DNA of 64,000 nucleotides from Tyto alba (GCF_018691265.1 NW_024881277.1:6781599-6845598), one strand, 5' to 3'; numbered from the stretch's first letter, positions 1-12,080 are shown. Numbers and translations are program-made. The notes: a model not told the origin generated them from the sequence alone.

Positions 1-720
1 ATTGGGGTCTTTCAGCTTTTCCACAGTCTTCTGTCATCTCCACTACAGGCTGTCCTATGGGGTTGCATCCCCTGCATTTCTTTCCCTGCAGGCTCTCCTC
101 ATCACCCCAACTGTCTCACCTCACTCCCACCTGAGCCTCTTCCTTCCTTTCCTGATCTCTCACCATCCTCCCTGGCTCTTGCTTGAAACACAAAGCCTTT
201 GGCTGATCCAGGATTCTTCTGAGTGATGCGTTGCATTGCTGCTTGTGTCCAGTCTGGCCTTCCCCAGCTGAACTTTTGTGGCATTATTTCTTTCTCATGC
301 TGTTTTCCACTATGAAGAAAATCAACAGCTCTGAAACCTCTCTTCAAGCACTGTCAGTCTACTCCTAGACTTTCCCATGTCTCCACTCCACTCTTCTACG
401 ACATTCAACCTCCCTATACTGTTCATGCTCTTGAGGCCTCCAAACCCCATCTTGGGAGATGTCTGGGCACTCGCCAAGTTGTTTGTATTAAAATAGAGCG
501 GTCATAGGCCAAGAAAGACCAAGTGAGGGTTTTTATCAGGCCCTGTATTGGCAGGACAAGGGACAACGTTTTTAGATTTAGATTTGATTTAAAGAAGAAA
601 TGTTTTACCATGAGATTGTGGAGAAAGTGGAACAGGTTGCCTAGAGAAGTTCCAGGGAGGACACATCCATCACCTTTTTGGGCAACCTGTTCCAGTGTCT
701 CATCACCCTCACAGTAAAGA
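1..720. repeat. OR-cluster flank block alpha, copy 1
   Basis: This stretch matches 17,080-17,830 in the same orientation, including the shared phrase around 'tgtcctatggggttgcatcc' (49-68 and about 17,128-17,147). No gene is visible in it; its open frames are short and not conserved between the copies. Positions about 530-650 are a small plus-strand CR1 fragment. The block is part of the shuffled non-coding DNA that surrounds the OR pseudogenes. Confidence 0.6.
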
Positions 721-1330
721 ATATCTTCCTTAGATCTCAGTCTAACCTCTTCTAATATTAAACCTTAACGTTTGACCTCTCCCCACAATCCCTGATCAAG
801 AGTCTCCTGCCATGTTTCCTGCAGGACCCCTTTAATTACTGGAAGACAGCAAGACGGTCTCTCCGGAGCCTTCTCTTCTTGAGGCTGAACACCCCCAGCT
901 CTCTCAGCCTGTCCTCACAGGGGAGGTGCTCCAGCCCCCTGATCATCTTCATGGCTTCCTCTGGCCCAGCTCGAGCAGGTCCGTGTCCTTCTTATGCTGG
1001 CGGTCCCAGATCTGGACACAGCACTGCAAGTAGAGTCTCATAAGAGCGGAGTAGAGGGGGAGAAAAACTTCTCTCGACCTGCTGGCCACTCTTCTCTTCA
1101 TGCAGCCCAGGGCACGGTTGGCTTTCTGGGCTGCGAGCTCACGTTGCTGGCTCATAGTCAGTTTTCCATCCACTCTTACCCCCAAGTATTTTTCTGCAGG
1201 GCTGCTCTTAATCCAGTCCTTGCCCAGCCTGTACCTGTGCTTAGGATTGCCCCGATGCATGGCCAGGACCTTGAACCTGGCCTTGCTGGAATTCAGGTGG
1301 TTTGCACAGACCCAGAATTTGTGCATGATA
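640..1330 (-). mobile_element. CR1 LINE fragment (ORF2 C-terminal end), minus strand
   Basis: Read on the minus strand this is the end of CR1 ORF2 followed by CR1 3' sequence. A frame at 949-1326 encodes the Lys/Arg-rich C-terminal stretch typical of avian CR1 proteins (motif 'ANRALGCMKRRV'), without a functional reverse transcriptase. A short plus-strand CR1 piece lies immediately to the left, so two CR1 remnants meet head to head. The same pair recurs at 17,617-18,830, so the insertions predate the block duplication. Confidence 0.85.
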
Positions 1331-2057
1331 GAGCAGGGGAATGAGAGGATCCCAGGGCCAGGTGCTGGATAGATGGAAGGTTCAAGTCCAACTCTTGGAG
1401 GGATCCATTTTATCTATCTATTTAGGTACAGATGTTGTAGTACAATAGCCTAGCATAGCAACAGCCCACCCTTGTTTCTCTTTCTCCACTGCCCATGGTT
1501 TGGATTGCCCTAGACACCTTCCTTCCACCACGGGTCTTCCCTTGACAGTAATGTACTTATGGGCAGGGAGGTTGATTCAGTGTAGGGACAGGGCTGGCTC
1601 TAACAGGGACCATGAATTAGCTGCTGGGAGGTGACAGAAAGGACATTTTACAAAGAACAAATTAATATGTATTGACCTCATTGTTTTTAGGAAGGCAAAG
1701 CTTGACTGGAGCTGGTGGTAGAAAGGAAAAGTCAAGAGCAAAAGGAAGACCTTCAATTACACATTAGAGACCAAGGCTGAAGTAGGAAAATACAGGTCTG
1801 CTGATGAATGGTGAGGGTGATTTAATAACAGCAGAGACAGGTGGGGATGGGGCACTCAATGTCCTCTTTGCCTAATTCTGTACTGAAAAGTTCTCCAGTC
1901 CTCTGTGCTGAGGGAAAGGGCTCAACGAGCAGGACAGCACGCATTGGCAGGAACCTCAGGCAACCCAGCAAGGCCAAGTGCCCGTGTGTGACCCTGCAGG
2001 ACATCCCCCTGGCAATGGCACAGGCTGGGAGCTGCCTGGCTGGGAGAAGCCCTGTGG
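1331..2057. other. No gene recognised
   Basis: Unique-looking AT-moderate sequence with no convincing reading frame, tRNA or known repeat. The right end leads into the duplicated block that starts near 2,058. Confidence 0.4.
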
Positions 2058-2184
2058 GAAAGGTCTTGGTGGGTTGGAGAGGAGGCAGCCGTGTGCCCTG
2101 GCAGCAAGGGAGGCAAGCTGCACCCAGGCCTTTGTGGCCAGCAGGACGGCCAGGAGATCAAGACAGGGGCTTGTCCAGGTTACT

Positions 2185-2370
2185 GTGTCCAGATTGCAGA
2201 TTCCCAGTACAGGAAGGATGTTGGCAAGCTGGAGGGGGTTCAGTGAATGGCCTCCAAGACAGGCCGGGGCTGGAACACTTTGTCTGTGAGGAGAGGCTGA
2301 GGGAGCTGGGCTTGTGCAGCCTGGAGAAGGGAAGGCTGAGGGGCACCTCCCTGCTGCCTCTCCACACCTA
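2185..2370 (+). mobile_element. CR1 fragment inside block beta
   Basis: The sequence contains the CR1 hallmark run describing 'gagaggctgagggagctggg' and flanking CR1 3' region words. It has no coding capacity. The equivalent piece in the second block copy is at about 25,254-25,460. Confidence 0.7.
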
Positions 2371-4636
2371 TAAGGAGGTCTTCAAGAATACAGAATGGGG
2401 TTCTCCACCATGGAGCATGTTAAGAGGCTGAAAGAGGAGGGTTGGGTGAAACAGGGGATGTTCACCCTGGAGATAAGGAAATGATTTTCCCAGCAGTCTC
2501 AGGGCTAGTCCTGAGCAGGGTGGCCATCAGCCCTGCGTGCCCTCCTGTCTGCCATGGCTGCTCAGGTCACAAGAACAGAGGTGCCCCCAGAATCAGAACG
2601 CAGGTGGGTCTCTTCCACCTGCCTCAGCCCTCCCCTCCCCAAGGAAGTCGTTTCTGTTGGGTGGCTTCTCAGATGCCCTGGATGACCTCAGAATGCCCGC
2701 TGGCCAGCATGTCTCCTGAGGGCCAGCCAGGCTGCTGCAGTGGAAGCCACCTCATCATCATAACCATTCCTGCCATCTGCCCTTGGCCTGTCTCTCCCCG
2801 TCCTCTCTGTCCCTAGCTTGTCTCTGCTGGGTTGAACGTTTTTGCGATGCACGTCTTGTCCCCAAATTTCTGGGGCCAGCTGCTGGCCAATCAGGCTCCT
2901 GTAGCAGTCGTGGCATCGCAATTACCACCACCATTGGTGTTGCCTTTGCCCATCTCTCCCCATCCACTTCCTTGACTCCTCATCTCTGCTGCAGCCCATG
3001 TTCAACAGCCAAACCCAGCCCCTTTCCTGGCCTTTCCCTCTCCCCTGCCCTACGGCTGGACAGAACCAGCCTGGGACATGGTGTGTTTTGGCTTTGCATT
3101 TATTGTGACTTACGGTTGTGACTATATGTTGCTCTGCTAGAAACTGAGCTTCTGTTCCAAACTTCTCTAGCTCATTTTCTAAAATCTTTAGTCATCTTTC
3201 TAAATCTTGCACCTGGCCAATACCTAACTGCAGTTATTTAATCTGTAACCAGAGTCTGTGTCAGTGGACCATAAGATCATCCTCATTTGTGATTAAGACT
3301 GTTCCCTTCCTTTAGGAAATTGCTCCTTCAATTTCTTCATGTCTTTTTGTATGTTCTTTAGCATCAGTTTCTCTCAGGAGAAATCTATTTCTGTATGCAA
3401 CAGCTCAGGGCAAGAATCTCTATTGCTGGGACAAGTGGAGGAGCCTGAGGAGCCCCTGGGCCAGAAGTCTTTTCCTGGGAGAGGGGCTGGCACAGAGGGG
3501 CTTGCTGGCAGGGGACAATAAGGATGCCTGGGAGACCAGAGCAAGGGACACAGGGAGACACTGGCCTCCGTCTCCTCATGCCATGGCTGGTCCTCAGCCC
3601 TGGGGCTGATGGGGAGGCTGAGACACCTCTCTTTCCTTCCTTCACTCCCCACACTTGGATGGGCCTCAGGAAAGATCCAGGAGCCTGGAGGATGCACAAA
3701 CCTCCTGGTCCAAGGGAATGGGGTTATATGTGACAGTGTGTGTGTGAAAGAGATGAAGAAGATGTGAGGTGTCTGTGTGAAGATTCCTCAGAATCCCCTG
3801 AGGGGAAGGATCCCCATTCCCAGGCTATGGTGGTCAGAGCTTGAACATACTGCTTGAGGAAACACATCAAGGGCTTTCATAGTTGCCTGAACATTTGATT
3901 TTCAGCCTGGCAGCAGTGCCTCTGCCTTCCTGCTTCACCACCCCCAGGGACAGGAACCTTGTCTCCTCATTCCCTCCATGGGCTCTCCAGTGATGGACCT
4001 CGGTGGCGATCATTGACACCCTCAGGAACTTGTACGGTTCCTGCTGACTCCTACTTCTCTAGAGGCCAGTTCAATCCCTTTCCAGGATCTGCAGTTCAGC
4101 AACTGGGCACCAGAGGGCTCAGAAGCAGCTGAAACGTCCTCAATAGCCAAGTCTCTGAGTATCACTGAATTCCTCAGTTCCTATGTGGTGAATTTGAGTG
4201 GTTTCAGGAGCGTAGTCAAAGTGAAAAAGATTTCAGTATTAAATGTTAATAAGAAACAATCTCTTCTTTTTCCACTAGTTCTTATTTTCCTGCTTACACA
4301 CTAAGGGACATCACCCAACTGCAACTGATACTGATTCTAGAGCATCTCCTGATTAAGTCTGAATATGGATGGAAGTCAAGACCCTGTATGTCAGACACTC
4401 TCTGGGCAGTGTTTGTCCCTACCTCGAACCCCACATGTCTCTCACCAGCCCCCTGTGACTTACAGCACCTTTGTTCCAATCTGAGCTTTCTCCAGGATGG
4501 TCTATAGATGCACGTTTCAGCCCATTCACACCAACACCTACTTGACGTACTTGGGAAATGAGCTGCACACAGACACAGAAGAATGTTTCTTCCCTGCCAA
4601 AAAACAAAACCAAATGATTGTCCTGTTCAATAATAT

Positions 4637-4793
4637 TAAAAAAAAAAAAAAAACAAAAAACAAAAAACAAAACAAACAGAAAAAACCAAACAAACAAACA
4701 AACAAACAAACAAAAAAAACAAATAAAAAAACAAACAAAAAAAAAACAAAAACAAACAAAAAAAACCAAAACAAAAAAAAAAAAAAAAAAACA
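4637..4793 (+). repeat. A-rich / (CAAA)n low-complexity tract
   Basis: About 157 bp made almost only of A with regularly spaced C, including a perfect (CAAA)n stretch near 4,690-4,712. It is absent from the equivalent place in block copy 2 (near 27,690), so it expanded or was inserted after the duplication. Lys/Asn/Gln-rich or Phe-rich open frames across it are artefacts of composition. Confidence 0.95.
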
Positions 4794-5451
4794 GAACTCC
4801 TCTTCTGCATATGAAGTCCACCTAAACTGCTCTGAAGTCCAATTTCTATCGTGGAGACGCCCTTACAGCAAAGGAAAATATATTTTATGTCAAGCAGAGA
4901 ATCCCCTGACCCAGACTCTGTCCATAATTACTCACGGTTTCTCACACGCTGAAGTTATAAGCTCCCTAAATTCACAGAGGGATGTAAAGAGTCTAAAAAA
5001 GGGAAATTTCCTGTTTTGAATAGTCATATCTGCACTAATCCCACTGTATGTGGGCTACAAGTACGTCTTCCAGTAGGCTCTGCAACATCTGGACCCACTC
5101 ATTTCTTATTCGCCTCCAACACGAGGCAGCTTGGGTGCAATTGTCCAGTCTGCCTCATCTACTCAAGGGACAGAAATGAGCTGTCTCGACTGAGATGCTT
5201 TGGCTCACCCTGCCTGTCCACCAGCTCCTGCTCCAGAAAGTCTCCCATCAGCCTGGGGACACATTTCCCAGTCCCATGCCATGGCCTCATCTACCCTTGT
5301 GTATCTTGCGGGCAGTGGTCACCACTTTGTGGGCAACTGAATCAACCCTTGAATGAAGATGTTTGGCAAAAGTTGAACCATTTTAAGAAACAGGTTGAGA
5401 AGTGGAGCCCTGGATAGAAAACAGTTTACGGATTTCTCCTGGCTACATCCC

Positions 5452-5763
5452 GTTCAGTATTTGGTTGGGTTTTCTTCATCGTGCTGTCTTATCTGCAGAT
5501 CTTCAGGGCCGTGCTGAGGATCCCCTCTGAGCAGGGACAGCACAAAGCCTTTTCCATGTGCCTCCCTCACCTGGCCGTGATCTCCCTGTTCATCCACACT
5601 GCCATGTTTGCCTACCTGAAGGCCTCCTCTATGTTCTCCCCATCTCTGTCTCTGGTAGTTTCATTTCTGTAATAGGTGATGCTTTCAGCATTGAACCCCC
5701 TCTTCTATAGCATAAGGAACCAGGAACCCAAGGATGCCCTGACGAAACCGATCGGAGGTTTTT
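5452..5763 (+). pseudogene. OR14-like olfactory receptor, C-terminal fragment
   Basis: The plus strand encodes the last third of an OR14-like receptor: late TM5, the intracellular loop motif 'IFRAVLRIPSEQ', TM6 with 'KAFSMCLPHLAV' and a TM7 motif 'NPLFYSIRNQE'. Two adjacent stop codons, TAA at 5,670 and TAG at 5,673, interrupt the frame just before TM7 where the sister genes read FLYSV. The N-terminal two thirds are missing. It is a dead fragment; the family assignment rests on close similarity to the copies at 13.3 and 32.1 kb. Confidence 0.9.
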
Positions 5764-6089
5764 CAGCAGCCATAGACTCTCAGCCTTTCTCTGCAGATGA
5801 CCCCTACTATATGTCATGACAGCCCAAGAATACCTTTGCTTCTCTATACATTTTGGTCCTCGTTTTTCCAGTTGTGATGATGTGTTCTTCAAAGAAATAA
5901 CATTATTCTTTCCCTCCTACTTCAGTATCCAACCATCTTGTGCAACCCAGAGACTTGGTTTCAATAACAAGCTCTCTGTGTATTTAAGCAGAATAAATGA
6001 ACACACAACTTTTTGCCTTAAATCCATCCTGATCGGGGCAGGAATGAATGGGGAATGAAAACACCTTTCTGGCTGCACCATCTCAGGTC

Positions 6090-6900
6090 AGGCCTCTCTG
6101 ACAGCATGGCAGCAGAAGCTGCCTGAGAACCTCCAGGGCCAGGGCTCTTGTGCAGGTCACGGGAGAGGGGATGGCATGGAGGGGCTGCAAAGCCCTCAGG
6201 ATGTGCTGGAGAGGAGAGCAGGGGATGCAGGGTGACACTGACCTCCTTCTCCTTGTGCCATTGATGCCTCCCATCTCCGGGGCTGACCCCTCCGTGCCCC
6301 CATGGAGCTGCTCTGCCTTTCAGAGGGGTTGAGGCCATGGTGGGAGTACCAGGAACCTGCCTTGGGACTAATCCAGACTGGGCTTTGCTGGGGAATGAGG
6401 TGGAGGAGGTCAGGGGAGGGGGAAATCTTGCAGAAGTTTGGCTTGAGTGGAAAGTAGCAGGAAGAGAAAAACAACAGAGTATAAGTTGTACTGCATGACC
6501 ACGCGGGGTGAGGACACACCAGGGGATTTGTGGTGCAGAGCCAGGGCTTGTGGAAGGGATTGAAGGCATGCAGGTGCAGGAGAGAAGAGGCGGCTCTGTG
6601 CTCTTGTTGGCATGAACAGACCAGGCAGGTGGCCCAGGGCCTTCATCTCCCCCCAGCATCTCTCACAGGCCATTTCCAGCACTGGCTGCTCACCCAAGCT
6701 TATGGGTGAGTCTTTCTGTGAGACCATCTTTCTGTGAGACCATCTCCATCCTCCTGCTGGTCTCAGGGCCTGTATGGGGGGACCGGCCAGCCCTGCCCGG
6801 CCTCTCTCCTGCCACAGACCCCGGCAGACCCTGGAGCAGGGCTGTCTGTAAAGACCAGCATGGGACACAGCTGGGTCTGGGCAGGGGTCAGATGCTGGGG
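6090..6900. repeat. OR-flank block gamma, copy 1 (inverted relative to 38,950-39,700)
   Basis: This non-coding stretch is the reverse complement of a diverged copy at about 38,950-39,700. Matching pieces include the words around 'tgtatggggggaccggccag' (6,770-6,789) and the segment near 6,140-6,260. A related shorter segment occurs at 3,400-3,740 and 26,500-26,800. No gene is supported. Confidence 0.6.
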
Positions 6901-6949
6901 GAGCCTCCAAACCATCATGGACTTGGGAGAAGAGGCAATGAAAACTGTA

Positions 6950-8004
6950 TTGGGGATTGGTACAGCAAACCTTTCAACTATCACAAACCAAATGAAGGAG
7001 GTGATTGGGAAAATCCAGCATAGATTGCTCAAGTACAAATCATGTCAATATAACATCATCATCTTCTTAAAGAAATAACATATTCTGTTGCCATGGGGAG
7101 ATCAGTGGATGTTGTTGTCCTGGACTTCAGCAAACATTCAACACCGTTTCCTACATCCTTCTCCTGGACAAAGTGGCAAGACAGAGGTTGAAGGGTTGGT
7201 GTGAGAGATGGGTAGGAAATTGGCTCAGAGGCTGCACTCAGAGGGTGGTGATCAATGCTTTTACTTAGGCTGGAAGCCTGTAGCACATTGGATCCCCCCA
7301 GGAATTGGTACCGGGTCCCATGCTGTTCAACATCTTCATAAATGATCTGGATGTTGGGATTGAAAACACCCTCAGCAAGTTTGCTAATGACGTTAAGCTG
7401 GGTGGTGAGGTGGACATGCCAGAAGGGAGAGTCATCTTACAGAGAGACCTGCACAGGCTGGACGAATGGGCCAGCAAGAACAATATGAACCACAAGACAA
7501 AGACAAGTCAAAAGTCCTGTACCTGAGTCAGAGCAACCAAAGAGCCCAGTAGAGGCCAGGAGGTGTGTGGCTGGGGAGCAGCCTTGCTGAGAGGGACCTG
7601 GGGGTTCCTGGTGGAAAGCAAGCTGAAGAGGCTCTGGCAGTGCCCCGCTGCAGCAACAACAGCAAATAGGCTCCTGGGCTGCATCCACAGGGGCGTTACG
7701 AGCAGACACAGGGACATGATCATCCCACTCTGCTCAGGCTTTGTCAGGCTACAGCTGGAGTGCTGTGTCCAGTTCTGGTCCTCACAATGAAAGAAATCCA
7801 CAGGCAGACTGGAGACAGTCCAAAGGGCTAAGGACAGTCATTCACTGGAAGGAACTCCCCAAGGGATGTGGTGGAGTCCCCACCACTGCAGGTTTTCAAG
7901 AAACAATTGGACAGGGTGCTAGGTAGTCTCATGTAGGCTCCGTTTCTCAGAAAAGGTTGCACCTTTCCAAGCTCGGCTGCTCTATGATACAATGATTCTA
8001 TGAA
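6950..8004 (+). mobile_element. CR1 LINE fragment with reverse-transcriptase remnant
   Basis: About 1 kb of CR1 in plus orientation, 5'-truncated as usual for this family. It contains the C-terminal part of the reverse-transcriptase domain (frame 7,305-7,526), where the conserved FADD catalytic box reads FAND, so the second Asp position is degenerate. It runs through the ORF2 tail to a 3' end with 'gatacaatgattctatgaa', the CR1 terminal repeat. Several stops and frameshifts show it is inactive. Confidence 0.9.
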
Positions 8005-8009
8005 TATCT

Positions 8010-8255
8010 CTTTGGTCAGTTGGGGTCAGCTGTCCTGGCTGTGTCTACCCCATCTACCCCCCACTTCTTGTCCACCTGCAGCTATTCACAGGAAGGAAAA
8101 AGAGTGAGAAAACACAGTGATGCTGTGCATGCATTGCTCCTCGATAACCACAACAATGCTGTGTTTTCAATGCTGGTTTAGGCTCCAATGCAAAACAAGC
8201 CACCGTAAGGGCTGTGACAATGAAAGTTAACCCCATCCCAGCCAGTCCCAGCACA
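8010..8255 (-). mobile_element. ERVL-type LTR fragment
   Basis: Sequence matches the U3 end of the LTRs at 11.2, 18.9, 20.7 and 43.7 kb, ending on the plus strand in the word 'taaccccatcccagccagtc' plus a CACA, the diverged form of the LTR start when read on the minus strand. Only about a third of the LTR is left; its other end abuts the CR1 3' tail at 8,004. Confidence 0.7.
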
Positions 8256-10269
8256 CTTGAACCAAAATTGTTACAACAATTTACCGATGGTCTGGCGAGT
8301 GATGAGTGGTGGGTAAATCACTCCCCTCACTCTTCTGGCAGGGCTCCTCTTTAAACACTCCAGGACACTGCTGGCTGCCTTTGCAACCAGGTCATGCTGG
8401 ATTGGGCTGATCACTGCTGGATCATGTTTTGCTTTCTATACCTGAGCAAAACCACAGACTTGTCTACAGAGCTGCTCCTCATCCAGGCAGACACCTTCTG
8501 CCGTCACTACAGGGTGTCACTCTCTCCCAGGGGCTAGACCTGGACATTTTCCTTCTTTTGTCTTGTGAAGTTCCTGACAGGACCGTCCTCTCATATGCCA
8601 GGTTTCATCTAAATAGCATCCCTAGGGCACAGGAATGGTCCTCTCAATTTACTGTCATTGACTAACACTGTCAGATAGAGTTGTTAAATTGCCCAGATCC
8701 CAGGAGAGCTCCCTGTGCTGCCCCACAATGCCCCAGTATCTCCCACTGGCCTCCAGGTAGAGTATGACCCCTTCACCACAGCTCTCTGAGCCTGAGCCTC
8801 CAACTGGTGTTTCACCTCTCCTGTCTGTCGACCCACCCAGACTGTAATGGCCTAACGTGGGTACGAGAATATTGAGGGAGATCATGGCCAATGTCTTGCT
8901 GCATTGGAGGTACCTGACATCCACTGTTCTTATGTCACACACAAAAACAGTTACTTCATCCTGCAGGCAATCAGGTTGGCGGGGCATGATTTACCCTTGG
9001 ACAGTCCCTGCTGACTGCATTTGGACATTTTCTTCTCTTTTAGGTGCCCAGGAACGTCACCCAAGAGGACTCTAACTGACGGCACACTCCTCACCAAAGA
9101 GAGCTTGTACAGCCTGTGGTTCCCTGGGTGGCCCTTGTGGGATCTTTCCAAGATGGCTGCAACATTGGCTTGTCCTCTCCCACAAGAAGCCTCTACCAAT
9201 TCCATGACCTCTTAACAGGCATATGCCAAAGAAATATCCATATTCCAGTCTAACTTCATTGCCACTATCCTGCCTGGTTTACCACATACTTAATTTCTCT
9301 AATCTTTCATGAATTTGCACCTGTCCAGGATACAATTAACATTTCTCATGTCACCTTTTCAGATGCAGACCCCTGAGGCAAAGGACCTTTCCATTATTCT
9401 CCAGATTTCTCCTTCCCTTTATTCTTTGTTCCTTCAGAAAACTCTCACCTGTGCTGTTGTTTTGAACTCGAGGGAGTAAAATCTTTCAACAGCCTCGTTG
9501 TTTCCTTAGTCAACACTTTAATTTTGTTTATACCTATCTTTGTGTACTTAGCTACCTAAGGTATTTTTCCTGACAGTAGACCTTGCAGAAGGCAACCTCA
9601 TTTGCAATATCTTGTACTTAGCATATGCTTGTGAAGTGTTTTTACTGTTGATGAAGCTTTATCATACTTTAGATTTCTTTGTTTCCAAGGAACTAAAACC
9701 CTTCTGTGCCTGTGGGCAACCAGTTCTCTAAGGACAGCAGTGGGAGCTGGTGCAAAGGACCTGTAACATCCAGCTGAAGAGATCAGTGGAGAAGGCTGAT
9801 GTAAGGAGAAGTGATGCAAGTCCCAGGGGGCCAATATTATAAATAGTGAGACTGGGCAATGAGGAGGAAGATTGTCCATTCTGTGTTGGACCCCAAGGGA
9901 CTGTCCAGACCTCCCGAGGAGACATTCTGCATCAATATCAGAAACAGAATGTTGTTATCACCTCTTCTCTAAAGTGAAATTAATATAAAATACTCTTTAT
10001 AATGAAGAATCATTTTTATTAGATATCTTTGGAAATGTTCCTCCTTAACTACATGGCAAAATTTATTCAATTAGCTGTAGAAGTCTTGAAGACTTCAAGA
10101 AAATAACAGGAAAATGCATGGCATGTTAGGACATTCTGTATTTTAATGAGCCCCACGGTGTGTTTGGCCCTGAGTCCATGAGCGTCAGATACTGAGAGGT
10201 GACTGAGCAAAATACTCAAGAAGTCAAAGTCAGAAGAAAACCCAAAGTACCTTGAAGCATTGATTGGCC
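8256..10269. other. No gene recognised; contains a short inverted repeat partner
   Basis: No reading frame here shows a recognisable family or typical coding bias. About 9,700-9,840 is the diverged reverse complement of 24,910-25,050, again tying this flank to the rearranged OR cluster. The remainder appears unique and AT-rich towards 9,960-10,100. Confidence 0.4.
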
Positions 10270-11050
10270 CCACTGAGGGCCATTACTGACAAAGCCTCCC
10301 TATGGACTCGTTAGAGCAGATAATTGGAGGCTGTGATTGCAGGTAGGCAAAGGCACTGTGCAGGTGGCTGTAAAGCTGAAAAACCCCTTGTTTTGTTTTG
10401 TGAAGCAGAAAGGCCAAGCCCTGACCCCCAGGCCCTGTGAAGGCAGGTCTTGTCCCTCACGTGTGGGTCAGGGATCTTCCTGGGGGCAGTGGGGTGTGAG
10501 GGTGAGCAATGCCACGTGTAGGGAAACTGCACAACACCCCCCAGCTTCCCCAAGAAGGGGAGAGGATGAAACAAATTCCAGAGCCTCAAAATAAGATTTA
10601 TCCTGGTAGGTCTCAGTGACAGAGGCAACTGCCATAGTCAAGGGGACAAAGAGCTTGTTCTTGTGTGGCCTTTTCAGCCCTTCCAGAGCCCTTGGCCACC
10701 ACTACTGCAGGCTCCCTTCTACTGTCCCCTTTATGCACCTTTTTCCCTTCAGGATTTTGACATCCATCTTGCTTTCCCACCGAGCTGTCACCCCAGCATT
10801 TCTGTACCTTCACTGACATCTCTCCACCCTCGCTGCCTGCTCCTTAAAAAACAGTGCTGTGGGCTTTTTGAGAGTCCTTCTGGGCACCTCCTATGCCACA
10901 ATGCAACCCTTGTAGTGAGATTTCCTTCCCTCACATCCAGACTGAATTTTCCAAGTTGCACTTTGTGGAGCTTTCCTTCTCTTCCCACTACCAAGAAAAG
11001 CTCCATCATCTCTGAAACCACCCTTTAAGCAGTTGCAGGCTACTGCTACA
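10270..11050. repeat. OR-flank block delta, copy 1
   Basis: Matches about 16,690-17,480 in the same orientation and about 23,970-24,390 in inverted orientation; shared parts include the stretch around 'aagccctgacccccaggccc'. No gene is visible in any of the three copies, whose open frames differ. Confidence 0.55.
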
Positions 11051-11059
11051 GTGCCCTGA

Positions 11060-11125
11060 GCCGCCACTTCACTAGGCTGAAGAAGCTCAAGTCCCTCAGC
11101 CTACCCTCAGAGGAAGGTGAGGACT
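11060..11125 (-). mobile_element. Short CR1 remnant
   Basis: The plus strand reads 'gctgaagaagctcaagtccc' followed by 'tcagcc', a CR1 3'-region word seen in minus orientation. It is only some 65 bp and lies directly beside the OR fragment. Confidence 0.55.
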
Positions 11126-12080
11126 GGATCTCAGAAGAAGGGTGTGACCGCGAACAGCAGGACTGTCATGGTGTCACTGCAGGAGAGTGTCGTGGTTTGG
11201 GCCTGGTCAGCAGCCAACCACCGCAGCTAATCACCCTCCCTTCCCCCTCCCCACCTGGGAATAGGGGAGGGGATTAGAGGGGTGAAGGGAGACTCACAGG
11301 CTGAGATAAGAACAGTTTAATAATGGCAATAAAATGAGAACAATGACCATGATAGGGGGAAAACAAAAAGAAATATATAAAGAGGCAATGTACAGCGTAA
11401 TTGCTTACCACCTGCTAACCAATATCCATCCCGTTCCCGGCCAGCGACCCCGAGATACCAAGATCCCGCAATCACAATCCTGTAAGTGAGAGAGCTCCTT
11501 CCCAACCACCCCTCCTTTAAATAGTGAGCATGACATTCCATGATATGGAATATTCCACTGGCCATTTAGGGTCTGATGCTCTGTCCGTTTTCCCTCCCTG
11601 CTTCCTGTGCCCTTGCGCACGGGCAGGACATGAGGAGTCGGAGAGTCCTTGAAGTCTTGGTAGCAGCTGAAAACATCAGTGTGCTATCAGCATTTTTCCC
11701 ATTACAAACCCAAAGCTAAATCCAAAACACAGCACTCATCTAGTCCCTGAAAAGGAATATTAACTCTATTTCAGCCCAAACCAAGACAGAGAGCTCCAGT
11801 GAAATCACAGAAGAGGTGGCCCACTCTACTGGGGCCACAGCACTGTATCTGGGACAGGAATGATATGATGACCGTAGATGACATCAATACCCCTAGCCAG
11901 GGTGCAACTGCCTTCTCAGCACAGACCTGCCAGTTTGGGAATCTTGCAGAGAGAAGTGGGTGGCACACAGCCCGGTACTGACCTTAGGATGTGGCCACCA
12001 GCGGGAAACACTCAGCACGTGCAAAAGGTGCCAAAACCAGCACTGACACTGCTGTGAGCAGAGGTGGTACCTACGAGGAA
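11126..12080 (-). pseudogene. Non-OR14 olfactory receptor pseudogene split by an LTR
   Basis: On the minus strand, 12,080 to 11,794 encodes the end of TM3 and the loop after it (a decayed relative of MAYDRYLAICHPL, here 'GQYRAVCHPLL'), TM4 with 'APWLG' and the EC2 motif 'FLSQIQCCGP' then 'GHLFCDF'. After the LTR the frame resumes at 11,182 with 'LSCSDT', the conserved EC2 Cys segment, and then decays within about 50 bp. The EC2 motifs resemble the OR6/OR10/OR11-type receptors and the pseudogene at 34.6 kb rather than OR14. It contains stops, a lost DRY motif and small deletions. Confidence 0.8.
11188..11788 (-). mobile_element. Solo ERVL-type LTR with 5-bp target duplication
   Basis: A 601 bp LTR that starts TGTCGTGGTTT and ends AACCAAGACA on the plus strand, so the terminal TG...CA and short inverted ends are present. 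It is flanked by GAGAG at 11,183-11,187 and again at 11,789-11,793, a 5-bp target-site duplication of the length typical of ERVL elements. Orientation is minus, because sister LTRs carry a minus-strand TATA box and a polypurine tract that fits. It is inserted in the EC2 coding region of an OR pseudogene. No internal viral sequence remains. Confidence 0.9.

Larger units (their letters stand above)
2058..5400. repeat. 3.3 kb direct duplication beta, copy 1
   Basis: This block is matched in the same orientation by about 25,127-28,330, beginning at 'aaggtcttggtgggttggag' in both copies and continuing to the region just before the OR14 fragment at 5,452. It includes a short plus-strand CR1 piece (about 2,185-2,370). 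The copies differ by many substitutions, and copy 1 alone carries an A-rich insertion at 4,637-4,793. No intact gene is seen; open frames are not kept between copies. Confidence 0.75.

Noticed and set aside
4497..5019. Lys/Asn/Gln-rich and Phe-rich open frames over the A-rich tract
   Set aside because: They come from the (CAAA)n composition on both strands and are missing in the duplicate block.
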